Positions 42,059-50,108 of a stretch of DNA of 64,000 nucleotides are shown here, in pieces (within the stretch, counting starts at the first letter, position 1; every line of letters starts with the position of its first letter). Source of the stretch: Paenibacillus sp. SYP-B4298 (GTDB lineage: Bacteria > Bacillota > Bacilli > Paenibacillales > Paenibacillaceae); NCBI RefSeq assembly GCF_027627475.1, contig NZ_CP115484.1, positions 5,270,001 through 5,334,000 of the forward strand, given 5' to 3'. The notes beneath the pieces are model-generated. The model saw nothing but the letters and a program-made list of their open reading frames with translations. It did no database searches and was not told where the DNA came from. The translations under genes and the position numbers were made by a program.

Positions 42059-42120
42059 ATAAGAGACAGCAGTCGTTAACGCCTGCTTCGCAAAACTTTT
42101 AGGGAGGAACATTTTATTCT

Positions 42121-42603
42121 ATGGCAATTGAAGTGGGAGCCAAATTAGAGGGCAAAGTGACAGGCATAACGCATTTCGGGGCATTCGTCGATTTGTCAGG
42201 AGGTGTCACTGGGCTCGTTCACATTTCGGAAATTGCCGATAATTACGTCAAGGACGTCAAAGATCATCTTAAGATTGACGATGTTGTCAAGGTAAAAGTG
42301 ATCAACGTGGACAAAGACGGAAAGATCGGACTTTCCATTAAACAGGCGATTGATCGTCCGGAGGGACACCAGCCGCCGCCACCGCGCGAGCGCACTGGCG
42401 GAGGTGGAGACCGTTTTCCACGTGGTGGAGGCGGAGACCGTGGCGGACGTCCGTTTAAGTCAGGCGCAGGCAAACCGTCTTACGGCAAACCTTCATTCGA
42501 GGATAAAATGTCGCGATTCTTGAAGGATAGCGAGGAGCGCATCTCTTCCCTGAAGAAAAGCACGGAATCCAAGCGCGGAGGCCGTGGAGCTAAGCGAGTC
42601 TAA
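42121..42603 (+). CDS. yabR: S1 RNA-binding domain protein YabR
   Basis: A 160-residue protein. Residues 1-75 are an S1 domain ('GAKLEGKVTGITHFGAFVDL', 'GLVHISEIADNYVKDV'), resembling the C-terminal S1 of polynucleotide phosphorylase. The remainder is a Gly/Pro/Arg-rich tail with RGG-like repeats, likely flexible and RNA-binding. The B. subtilis homolog is YabR; its target is not established. AGGGAGG lies 10 nt before ATG, and two promoters precede it. Confidence 0.9.
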   Translation: MAIEVGAKLEGKVTGITHFGAFVDLSGGVTGLVHISEIADNYVKDVKDHLKIDDVVKVKVINVDKDGKIGLSIKQAIDRPEGHQPPPPRERTGGGGDRFPRGGGGDRGGRPFKSGAGKPSYGKPSFEDKMSRFLKDSEERISSLKKSTESKRGGRGAKRV

Positions 42604-42615
42604 TAAGGATCATAC

Positions 42616-42646
42616 AGCAGAACCGTATTCGGTTCTGCTTTTTTGT
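42616..42646 (+). terminator. Intrinsic terminator of yabR
   Basis: AGCAGAACCG (42616-42625) pairs perfectly with CGGTTCTGCT (42630-42639) and TTTTT follows. Confidence 0.9.
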
Positions 42647-43028
42647 TGTTTCATGAGCAGTTGTGCCTGAGGCCTCTGTCATTCGCGAATCACGACAGCA
42701 TATGATGTTATACCTTGTAGCAATGGAGCATGAGAGCAGAAATGTGCTGGATGGCGACCAGGTTCGTGCGGCCGCGCAAGCATAATGCGTCAATTTATAA
42801 ATAGACCACAAACTTTCCCTGACGTATCCTTCTCCTCCGACAGTATCGGACGCCAACTCGCAATGTCCCCTTCATACAGCGCCACGTTTTTTGTAGAAGG
42901 CGCAGCCGCTTCCAGCTACGTGCTGGATACGGCAATCCCTTGCCCCTGCTGGGTCTGACATGGAATTCGTCATGCTCTGCGGCCCGTCGTTCCCTTGTCG
43001 GAAAAAACTTTTGGACGAGCTACGGGTT
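42647..43028. other. Intergenic region upstream of the spoIIE promoter
   Basis: This 380-bp stretch has no gene that I can support. B. subtilis carries tRNA genes before spoIIE, but none is seen here. A near Spo0A box, TGTCGGA, is at 42996-43002 and TTCGTCA at 42966-42972. Confidence 0.45.
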
Positions 43029-43061
43029 ATGACAAACTTCATAATGGCTGACTCCTATAAT
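43029..43061 (+). promoter_or_regulatory. spoIIE promoter with 21-bp spacing
   Basis: ATGACA (43029-43034), 21-nt spacer, TATAAT (43056-43061). The long spacer is the rare arrangement of B. subtilis spoIIE and spoIIG, which need Spo0A. TGACAAA (43030-43036), one base from a Spo0A box, overlaps the -35. Confidence 0.55.
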
Positions 43062-43071
43062 TAGATTCACA

Positions 43072-43145
43072 AAAGCGCAAACGGAAGCAGCGAGGCTGAA
43101 AGGTGCTTCACCGTTTCGCGTGCAGAAAGCGCAAACGGAAGCAGC
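43072..43145 (+). repeat. Forward-inverted-forward repeat in the spoIIE leader
   Basis: The 20-bp sequence AAAGCGCAAACGGAAGCAGC occurs at 43072-43091 and 43126-43145. Between them, 43102-43123 is an imperfect inverted copy (its reverse complement begins GCACGCGAAACGG). The inverted copy can pair with either outer copy. It starts about 4 nt after the predicted transcription start. Confidence 0.65.
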
Positions 43146-43197
43146 CTGCGGCTTGTAATCTTTCATTTCAAAAACACGGAATGGTGGTGCCAAATTT

Positions 43198-45696
43198 ATG
43201 GACAAGCATAACCTGGTATGGATGCCCGGCGCAAAACGTGAGGGTGCGCTGCATGCGGCAATAAAGAGAGCTCTGGATTGGGTGGGAACGCTCCGCTGGG
43301 TGCAAATGATTGCAGCCAAACGATGGACGCTGCTGCTGACGGCGATCGGATTTTTGCTGGGGCGCGCCATCATATTGGAATCCCTGTCCCCTTTTGCCAT
43401 CGCCTACTTCGCTGTTATCTACTTCTTACGTCGAGATGCCTACCGTCTGGTTGCTATCGCATTGGTTGCCGGCAGTTGGCTTGCTGCCTCTCCAGCGCCA
43501 TTATGGATCGCGCTTCAGCTTGCGGTGTTCTTTTTAATCGTCAAAGGGCTGGAAGCGTATGAACGTGCCGAGCTGAACTATGCCCCGCTGCTCGTCTTCA
43601 TCTCCATCATGCTCGTGCGTCTGTTCAATGTGGTCATACATGACGTTCTTGGATGGTATGAGCTGATGATGGTCGGCGTAGAGGCAGGGCTAAGCTTTGT
43701 GCTGACACTCGTCTTTATTCAGGCGGTTCCCGTCTTAACGATGACCAAACGTTCCAATTCTCTGAAGACTGAGGAAATTATATGCCTGATGATCATGCTG
43801 GCCTCCATTATGACAGGAGCTGTCGGCTGGATGCTATACGGAATGTCTATCGAGCATATTATGTCGCGCTATTTGCTGCTGGTGTTTGCGTTGATCGGTG
43901 GAGCGCCTATGGGCGCTTCGGTAGGCGTAATCGCAGGTCTCATCTTGAGCCTGGCGGATATGGGCGCGATCGTGCAGATGAGCTTGCTTGCGTTTGCTGG
44001 TCTGCTGGCTGGCTTACTGCGTGATGGAGGCAAATCAGCGGTAGCGTTCGGCATGCTGCTTGGTACTTCTATACTATCCATATATATTGGAAATCAAACC
44101 GATATTCTCGCCTCAACCTGGGAATCCGCCGCCGCTGCGCTGCTGTTTCTCTGTACGCCCCGAGGCGTCCTGCGAACGATTGCCCGGTATGTGCCAGGGA
44201 CGACGGAGCATACGAAATCCCAGCATGAATATGCCAAACGGGTACGCGATGTGACCGCTCATCGTGTGACACAATTCTCTGAGGTGTTTCGCCAGCTTGC
44301 GCGCAGCTTTGGGCCGCTTGCGCCGACATTGGAGGATGCGGAGAAGAAGAAGGACGAGGAGATTACACATTTTATGAACGCTGTGGCCGAGAAGACATGC
44401 AGTAGCTGTCACCGCAAGAACTTATGCTGGGAGGGGAAGTTCTATCAGACGTACCGTCTGATGACCGATATGATGCATACGATCGAGGAGGGGCGCCGTC
44501 CTGGTGTGAAGGAGGTGCCGCGCGAGTGGTCTTCACACTGTGTTCGCCCAAAGCAGGTGCTGAATGTCATGCAGCAGCAATACGAGCTGCACCGGCATGA
44601 TCAACACTATCGCAAGCAGCTCCAGGATGCCCGCCAGTTGGTGGCGGAGCAATTGCAGGGCGTCTCGCAGGTGATGGAGGATCTGGCGAAGGAGATTAAG
44701 CGGGAGGGACAGGAGCTGTATCTGCAGGAGGAGCAGATCCGGGAGGCGCTGGAGGGGCTGGGACTCTCCATTCAGAGCGTGGATATTATATCGTTGGAGG
44801 AGGGTAACGTGGAGATTGAGGTTGCCCATACATTTGGCAAGGGCTATGATGAATGCCGCAAGATTATTGCCCCGCTGCTAAGTGATATTCTCGGTGAGCA
44901 CATTGCGGTCAAGACCGAGCGCTATCCCGAGCAGAGCGGCCACCCGGCCACTGTACAGTTTGGTTCAGCGAAGGAATATGAGGTGGACACGGGGATCGCC
45001 GGGGCAGCCAAGGGCGGCGATCTGCTATCCGGCGACAGCTTCAGCACTGTGGAGCTCGGCAATGGCAAGTTCGCCGTGGCGATCAGCGACGGCATGGGCA
45101 ATGGCGAGCGAGCGCGGCTGGAGAGCAGCACGGCGCTGTCGATATTGCAGCAACTGCTCCAATCAGGCATGGACGAGAAGCTAGCGATCAAATCGGTCAA
45201 TTCCGTGCTGCTGCTTCGTTCGTCCGATGAGATGTATGCCACAGTCGATGTGGCGTTAATCGACATGTACACGGCGAAGACCACCTTCTTGAAGATCGGC
45301 TCCACACCGAGCTTCATCAAGCGTGGCAATGAGGTCATTATGGTCACGGCGAACAATCTTCCCGTCGGCATCCTGCAGGAGATCGATGTGGATCTGATCC
45401 GGGTGCAACTGCAGCCTGGCGATACGCTCATTATGATGACCGATGGCATCTATGATGCGCCGGGACATGCAGTGAACAAGGAAATATGGATGAAGCGCGT
45501 CATCCAGGAAATTGAAGACGAGCAGCCACAGGAAATCGCAGAACGGCTGCTGGAGACGGTCGTTCGCCATCATGAGGGCGAGATTATCGATGATATGACG
45601 GTGGTGGTTGCCCGGATCGAGAAGCACCAGCCAGAGTGGGCCACCTTCCGCTGGCCGGGATTATCACGCATCGAACGGCCGCGAACCGTTAGCTGA
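43198..45696 (+). CDS. spoIIE: Stage II sporulation protein E (SpoIIE phosphatase)
   Basis: An 832-residue SpoIIE. About ten membrane segments (residues 45-330) are followed by a central regulatory region with a Cys cluster ('CSSCHRKNLC', about 401-410), and a C-terminal PP2C phosphatase (about 590-815) with 'AISDGMGNGERARLESS' and 'IMMTDGIYDAPGHA'. SpoIIE localises with FtsZ at the polar septum and dephosphorylates SpoIIAA, activating sigma-F in the forespore. TGGTGGTG is a modest RBS. It has its own Spo0A-type promoter. Confidence 0.96.
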   Translation: MDKHNLVWMPGAKREGALHAAIKRALDWVGTLRWVQMIAAKRWTLLLTAIGFLLGRAIILESLSPFAIAYFAVIYFLRRDAYRLVAIALVAGSWLAASPAPLWIALQLAVFFLIVKGLEAYERAELNYAPLLVFISIMLVRLFNVVIHDVLGWYELMMVGVEAGLSFVLTLVFIQAVPVLTMTKRSNSLKTEEIICLMIMLASIMTGAVGWMLYGMSIEHIMSRYLLLVFALIGGAPMGASVGVIAGLILSLADMGAIVQMSLLAFAGLLAGLLRDGGKSAVAFGMLLGTSILSIYIGNQTDILASTWESAAAALLFLCTPRGVLRTIARYVPGTTEHTKSQHEYAKRVRDVTAHRVTQFSEVFRQLARSFGPLAPTLEDAEKKKDEEITHFMNAVAEKTCSSCHRKNLCWEGKFYQTYRLMTDMMHTIEEGRRPGVKEVPREWSSHCVRPKQVLNVMQQQYELHRHDQHYRKQLQDARQLVAEQLQGVSQVMEDLAKEIKREGQELYLQEEQIREALEGLGLSIQSVDIISLEEGNVEIEVAHTFGKGYDECRKIIAPLLSDILGEHIAVKTERYPEQSGHPATVQFGSAKEYEVDTGIAGAAKGGDLLSGDSFSTVELGNGKFAVAISDGMGNGERARLESSTALSILQQLLQSGMDEKLAIKSVNSVLLLRSSDEMYATVDVALIDMYTAKTTFLKIGSTPSFIKRGNEVIMVTANNLPVGILQEIDVDLIRVQLQPGDTLIMMTDGIYDAPGHAVNKEIWMKRVIQEIEDEQPQEIAERLLETVVRHHEGEIIDDMTVVVARIEKHQPEWATFRWPGLSRIERPRTVS

Positions 45697-45828
45697 CAGT
45701 CAGGGGCGGGTTGTTGCATAGCACGGGTAGTGGAGGAGGATCGGCATACACCCGGCGCTGATGCAATGCCTGCCCTGCGCTCTGTCTGGCTCGCCACTCG
45801 CTTAGCAGCCTCCGCAAGTCCCCTGTCT

Positions 45829-45992
45829 AGGGCGTGTCTGAAAACTCTGAACGGAACAGATCTGGCCGAATTTTCGTTCCAGGCAAGGCGCTTTTTCGCA
45901 GGCGTACCGGGGGTGCGCCTGCGAAAAAGCAACGCAGCATGGGGCGAAAAGGCGGGGAGAGATGCCCTTGAACGGGTTTTCAGACACGACCT
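45829..45992. repeat. 164-bp intergenic repeat with terminal and central inverted repeats
   Basis: The ends, AGGGCGTGTCTGAAAACTC at 45829 and the reverse complement of 45974-45992, match at 17 of 19 positions. The middle has a perfect inverted repeat, CTTTTTCGCAGGCG and CGCCTGCGAAAAAG, around TACCGGGGGTG. It has no coding capacity, and the rest of the 470-bp spoIIE-yabS gap shows no gene. Half-copies occur at 30674-30758 and 31788-31837. The structure resembles a MITE or a palindromic intergenic unit. Confidence 0.75.
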
Positions 45993-46167
45993 GGCTTCTA
46001 TGAGTCTATCGGTATTATCCCTCTCCAAGTCTCCCCCAATTCTTCTCTCCTTCTCCCACGGCTTGTGTTCGAGCTGCGAAACACGGCTACGACCGTTTAC
46101 ATCGCTCTGCATTCGGCAATACTGATAGAGTGCGAGTCATAGATTGGTACTGTGAGGAGGAGAAGAT

Positions 46168-46893
46168 GTGAAGCAGATTTTATTAATTACAGATGGCTGC
46201 TCCAATGTCGGAATGAATCCGGTGACTGCCGCCGCGCATGCCTATGCGGAGGGGATCACAGTGAATGTAGTAGGTGTGCTCGACCAGGGCGATCTGGGAG
46301 AATCGGGCGCAACCGAGATTAATGAGATTGCCAAGGCGGGCGGTGGATTAAGCCGCCTTGTACATACGAAGGAGCTGGCGCGTACCGTTCAGATGATGAC
46401 GCGCAAGACGGTCATGCATACGATTCAGAGCGCGGTTCACAAGGAACTGAAGCATGTGCTGGGCGATGGCTCGCTGGAGGCTCTGCCTCCCGATAAGCGG
46501 GGCGAAGTGGTGAGGGTGATGGATGAGTTAGGAGAGAGCGCACCCTTGCGTGTGGCGCTGCTCATCGACGCCAGCGCCAGCATGAAGTCAAAGCTTCAGG
46601 CCGTAGAGGAGGCGATCAAGGACTTGATGCTCAGCCTGCAGTCCCGGCAAGGCGACAGCGAGCTGTGCGTGTTCCATTTCCCAGGGGGGCGTAGCGGAGA
46701 AGACAGTGCGCTGGATCTGGGCTGGACGCGCAGCCTCAAGGATATTCCGTCGCTATTCTCCAGGCTGCAGATGCAGGGCACGACGCCTACAGGGCCGGCG
46801 TTGATGGAAGTCATTGATTTTTACCGCAAAGATGATTATGGTAGAGGGAAGAATGATGAAACGGATGGACGAAGAAGTGGACGGGTCGGCTAA
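46168..46893 (+). CDS. yabS: VWA-domain protein YabS
   Basis: A 241-residue protein. It starts 'ILLITDGCSNVGMNPVTAAA' and has a second Rossmann-like part with the MIDAS motif 'DASASMKSK' (about residue 134) and later 'GTTPTGPALMEVIDFY'. B. subtilis YabS is sporulation-associated with unknown function; it always sits beside the kinase YabT. GTG start with GAGGAGGAG upstream. Its end overlaps yabT by 41 nt. Confidence 0.88.
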   Translation: MKQILLITDGCSNVGMNPVTAAAHAYAEGITVNVVGVLDQGDLGESGATEINEIAKAGGGLSRLVHTKELARTVQMMTRKTVMHTIQSAVHKELKHVLGDGSLEALPPDKRGEVVRVMDELGESAPLRVALLIDASASMKSKLQAVEEAIKDLMLSLQSRQGDSELCVFHFPGGRSGEDSALDLGWTRSLKDIPSLFSRLQMQGTTPTGPALMEVIDFYRKDDYGRGKNDETDGRRSGRVG

Positions 46894-47788
46894 GCTGCAG
46901 TTGGCCGCTGGCACGGTGCTGCATGGCAAATGGCATGGCGGACGCTATGAGATTGAGAAGCTGCTAGGGGAAGGCGCAAATGGACAGGTCTATCTGGTGA
47001 GGCACGGCAGTCGGCACTACGCGCTAAAGATCGGTGCCGATGCTGCTGACCTGCAATCTGAAATTAATGTGCTGCGGGCGATATACGGACGGACGCGGAG
47101 CGGCTCCGAGTCGTTCCTGGTACAGGTCGATGACTTCACACATGCATCCGGCCGCGATTATTGCTTCTACATGATGCAGTATATCCAAGGAAGAATATTG
47201 ACCGATTATCTCCATCGCGAAGGCTCGGATTGGTACGCGCTCATTGGACTGAACCTGCTGCGGCAGCTTGGGGAGCTGCATGAGGAAGGATGGGTATTTG
47301 GCGACCTGAAGCTGGAGAACGTACTTATCGCGAGCTACGGGCGGGTGCACCTGATTGACTATGGTGGCGTCACTGCGATGGGCAAGAGTGTGCGGCAATT
47401 CACCGAGCTGTATGATCGCGGCTACTGGTCGGCAGGCTCGCGGCGCGCTGATCCAAGCTACGATCTGTTCTCGCTTGCGGTGCTGCTCATCCAGGCTGCC
47501 GAGGGGGCCAAGCTGAAGCGGCTGGCTCAGGAACGCCGCCGCTCTGTGGATGCACTGCTGGCACTGGTGGCGGAGAGCATGCTCATGCGACCGTTCAAGC
47601 TATGGTTTCAGCAGGCGCTGAAGGGAGAATTCGAGAGCGCTCAAGAGGCAGCCTCCGCCTGGTCGGCGCAGCATCGCAGCAGAAGCTCATTCCAGCGTCA
47701 GCGTTCTTCCATGCGCTGGCTGGGAGGGGCTTTTGTCGCTTCGGCTATTGCTGCCGCCACCGCCGCCATCTGGTATATCCAGCTATGA
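46853..47788 (+). CDS. yabT: Serine/threonine protein kinase YabT
   Basis: A 311-residue eukaryotic-type kinase. Gly-rich loop 'LLGEGANGQVYLV', Lys in 'YALKIG', catalytic loop 'FGDLKLENVLI' and 'LIDYGG' in place of DFG. A C-terminal membrane anchor (about 291-309) is present. B. subtilis YabT is a DNA-activated kinase at the division septum that phosphorylates RecA and other proteins early in sporulation. ATG 46853 is chosen with AGAGGG just upstream; 46856 is an alternative, and the frame is open to 46814. Confidence 0.92.
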   Translation: MMKRMDEEVDGSAKLQLAAGTVLHGKWHGGRYEIEKLLGEGANGQVYLVRHGSRHYALKIGADAADLQSEINVLRAIYGRTRSGSESFLVQVDDFTHASGRDYCFYMMQYIQGRILTDYLHREGSDWYALIGLNLLRQLGELHEEGWVFGDLKLENVLIASYGRVHLIDYGGVTAMGKSVRQFTELYDRGYWSAGSRRADPSYDLFSLAVLLIQAAEGAKLKRLAQERRRSVDALLALVAESMLMRPFKLWFQQALKGEFESAQEAASAWSAQHRSRSSFQRQRSSMRWLGGAFVASAIAAATAAIWYIQL

Positions 47789-47953
47789 GCGGGTTGCGTA
47801 GGCGGGCAGTCAGCGGTGCAGCCCCGGTCGAGCTTCCCCGGCCGACTTCTACTAGTCGGCGGGTGAACGGCAAGCCGGATCATCCCGGCGGTTCACTCGC
47901 TTGCATCACGGCTGCAATGGCTATCGATACTACATATAGAGAGGGATGGAACC

Positions 47954-49390
47954 ATGATGGAATTGGCGGATCGAGTCCGTAGCGAGGCGCGTGAGGAAGG
48001 ACTATGGAAGGCGGGCGATACCATCATCGTCGCACTGTCCGGGGGGCCCGACTCGACCGCTCTGCTTCATCTGCTCTGGATGATGGCTCGCGAGGAGGGA
48101 ATCACCCTGGAAGCGGCCCATGTGAATCATGGCTTTCGCGCAGAGGAGTCCGCACAGGAGCGGCAGATGGTCGAGGCATGGTGCGCAGAGCTGGGCATAC
48201 CGCTTCATGTGGCAGAGCTGAACCTGCCGCAATACATAGCGCGTACAGGGATGAACGCACAAGCCGCCGCCCGCGAGCAGCGCTATGCGTATCTGCATGA
48301 GGCCGCTGCCGCCAGCTTGGCCCAGCGAATCGCGCTCGGTCACCATGCGGATGATCAGGCGGAGACGGTGCTGATGCGGGTCATTCGCGGGACAGGGCCC
48401 GGAGGCTTGGCAGGCATGCCCGTCAAGCGTAAGGAGAATAATGTGGAACTTATCCGCCCTCTGTTGCGTATTACCAAGGCAGAGCTTATTGCTTACTGCA
48501 ATCATTACCAGTTGCCTTATTGTATAGACAGCAGCAATGAGAAGCGCCATTACTTCCGCAACCAGATCCGGCTGGAGGTACTCCCGTATCTGGAGCAGAT
48601 CAATCCGCGGCTGTCTGGCTCGCTCCTGCGGCTCGCCGATATGGCGCGCGAGGATGACAATTATATGGAACACCAGACTGCTGCCATTATGGCGGAGAAG
48701 GTGAAGCTGGAGCCCCATGCTGCGATGATGGATCGGCAATCGCTGCTGGAGCTTCATGTTGCTTTACAAAGGAGATTGATTAAACTAATATTAAACTATC
48801 TTGTTAAGGAAAATGACGCCATTTCATATGATCGTATCGAGGCTATTCGTGAAGCTGCCGCACAAGGCGCTGCCGCAGGCGGCAATCTGGATGCGGGTGG
48901 GGGCGTCCGTTTTGCTGTTGATTACGGGGTATTAATCTGGCGGAAGGACAGTCATCAAGAGCCTTCGGCTCCTTATGCATATCCGTTGTCTGCCGATGCT
49001 GGCAGCTTGCTGATTGCACAGACGGGAGAGAGGCTAGCGCTGGATGTGCTGCATCAAGCCGAGCAGGGACTGCCGGGTGGACCCGCCTCGCGGGCTGAAG
49101 CGTGGTTCGATCTGGAGGCAGTTGCCTTCCCGCTTGTTGTACGCAGTCGGCGACCAGGGGATCGCATGGAGGTGTTGGGACTAAACGGCACAAAAAAAGT
49201 GCAAGATATGTTCGTGGACGCAAAGTGGCCGCGCTACAAGCGGGAGACCGCTCCGATTCTATGCGATGCTAATGGTATCATACTATGGATTCCCGACTTG
49301 CGTCGTTCTCCGCATGCCCTTGCAGGGAGACAGACCTCCAAGGTATTGCGCATTCGGCTTGAGAAGACGCCTATGGAGCAGGATCGTTAA
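47954..49390 (+). CDS. tilS: tRNA(Ile)-lysidine synthase
   Basis: A 478-residue TilS that converts C34 of tRNA(Ile2) to lysidine so the AUA codon is read correctly. The ATP-PPi loop 'VALSGGPDSTALLHLLW', 'NHGFRAEESAQE', and 'GHHADDQAETVLMRVIRGT' are family motifs; a C-terminal domain ('RPGDRMEVLGLNGTKKVQD', about residue 400) follows. AGAGGGATGG precedes ATG. It is followed by hprT, a widely conserved pair. Confidence 0.94.
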   Translation: MMELADRVRSEAREEGLWKAGDTIIVALSGGPDSTALLHLLWMMAREEGITLEAAHVNHGFRAEESAQERQMVEAWCAELGIPLHVAELNLPQYIARTGMNAQAAAREQRYAYLHEAAAASLAQRIALGHHADDQAETVLMRVIRGTGPGGLAGMPVKRKENNVELIRPLLRITKAELIAYCNHYQLPYCIDSSNEKRHYFRNQIRLEVLPYLEQINPRLSGSLLRLADMAREDDNYMEHQTAAIMAEKVKLEPHAAMMDRQSLLELHVALQRRLIKLILNYLVKENDAISYDRIEAIREAAAQGAAAGGNLDAGGGVRFAVDYGVLIWRKDSHQEPSAPYAYPLSADAGSLLIAQTGERLALDVLHQAEQGLPGGPASRAEAWFDLEAVAFPLVVRSRRPGDRMEVLGLNGTKKVQDMFVDAKWPRYKRETAPILCDANGIILWIPDLRRSPHALAGRQTSKVLRIRLEKTPMEQDR

Positions 49391-49467
49391 TTTGCCTGCC
49401 GCTCGAATGTACATCTGATTTTGCACATAAGTTGGATTAAGCTATTACGAAACAGGAGGTCGCAGCA

Positions 49468-50010
49468 TTGTTGGACGATATACAGGAGATATTATATGAT
49501 GCCGGGCAGATTCAAGACAAAATCAAGGAGCTTGGAGAAACGCTAAGCCGAGATTTCGAGGGACGTAATCCGCTCGTCATTTGCGTCCTCAAAGGCGCGT
49601 TTATTTTTATGGCGGATCTGGTGAAGACCATTACAGTTCCGTTGGAGATCGATTTCATGGCCATCTCCAGCTATGGACAATCCACCAAGTCGTCCGGTGT
49701 TGTCAAAATTATTAAGGATCTTGACGTATCGGTGGAAGGAAGAGATGTCCTTATTGTGGAAGACATCATTGACAGCGGATTGACCCTCAGCTATCTGATT
49801 GATGTGCTGGAGCGTCGCAACTCCAAGTCAGTCACGGTCGTCACCCTGTTCGATAAGCCGACTCGGCGTACCGTTGATCTGGAAGCCGACTATACGGGCT
49901 TTAGCCTGCCAGATGAGTTTGTGGTTGGCTATGGACTCGATTTTGCGGAGAAATACCGCAATTTGCCTTTTATTGGCGTACTTAAACCGGAAGTCTATGC
50001 AAAATCATGA
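49468..50010 (+). CDS. hprT: Hypoxanthine-guanine phosphoribosyltransferase
   Basis: A 180-residue PRTase that salvages hypoxanthine and guanine with PRPP. The PRPP motif '[17 protein letters not shown]' is near residue 93, '[12 protein letters not shown]' and '[19 protein letters not shown]' are also typical. TTG start at 49468 with CAGGAGG 8 nt upstream; TTG 49471 is next. It lies between tilS and ftsH as in B. subtilis. Confidence 0.95.
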   Translation: MLDDIQEILYDAGQIQDKIKELGETLSRDFEGRNPLVICVLKGAFIFMADLVKTITVPLEIDFMAISSYGQSTKSSGVVKIIKDLDVSVEGRDVLIVEDIIDSGLTLSYLIDVLERRNSKSVTVVTLFDKPTRRTVDLEADYTGFSLPDEFVVGYGLDFAEKYRNLPFIGVLKPEVYAKS

Positions 50011-50049
50011 TAACTAACCGCCGTAGATGCCCATCCTCCATGCGTTCTA

Positions 50050-50079
50050 TTGAGATGGAATGTCATGCTATGGTAAAAT
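50050..50079 (+). promoter_or_regulatory. Sigma-A promoter of ftsH
   Basis: TTGAGA (50050-50055), spacer 18 nt, TAAAAT (50074-50079). Leader about 20-25 nt. Confidence 0.55.
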
Positions 50080-50108
50080 ACTTAAAGCGTCTTGAGAGGA
50101 GGTAAGGG

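Noticed and set aside
43072-43145. CRISPR-like repeats
   Set aside because: Only two exact copies with an inverted copy between, no further repeat units and no cas genes. It is better described as a leader or mobile repeat.
42604-43197. tRNA genes expected before spoIIE from B. subtilis order
   Set aside because: No cloverleaf with T-loop and CCA-end pattern could be recognised in this gap.
45730-46125. Open frame of about 130 codons in the spoIIE-yabS gap
   Set aside because: It mostly coincides with the intergenic repeat, has no RBS and no family similarity.
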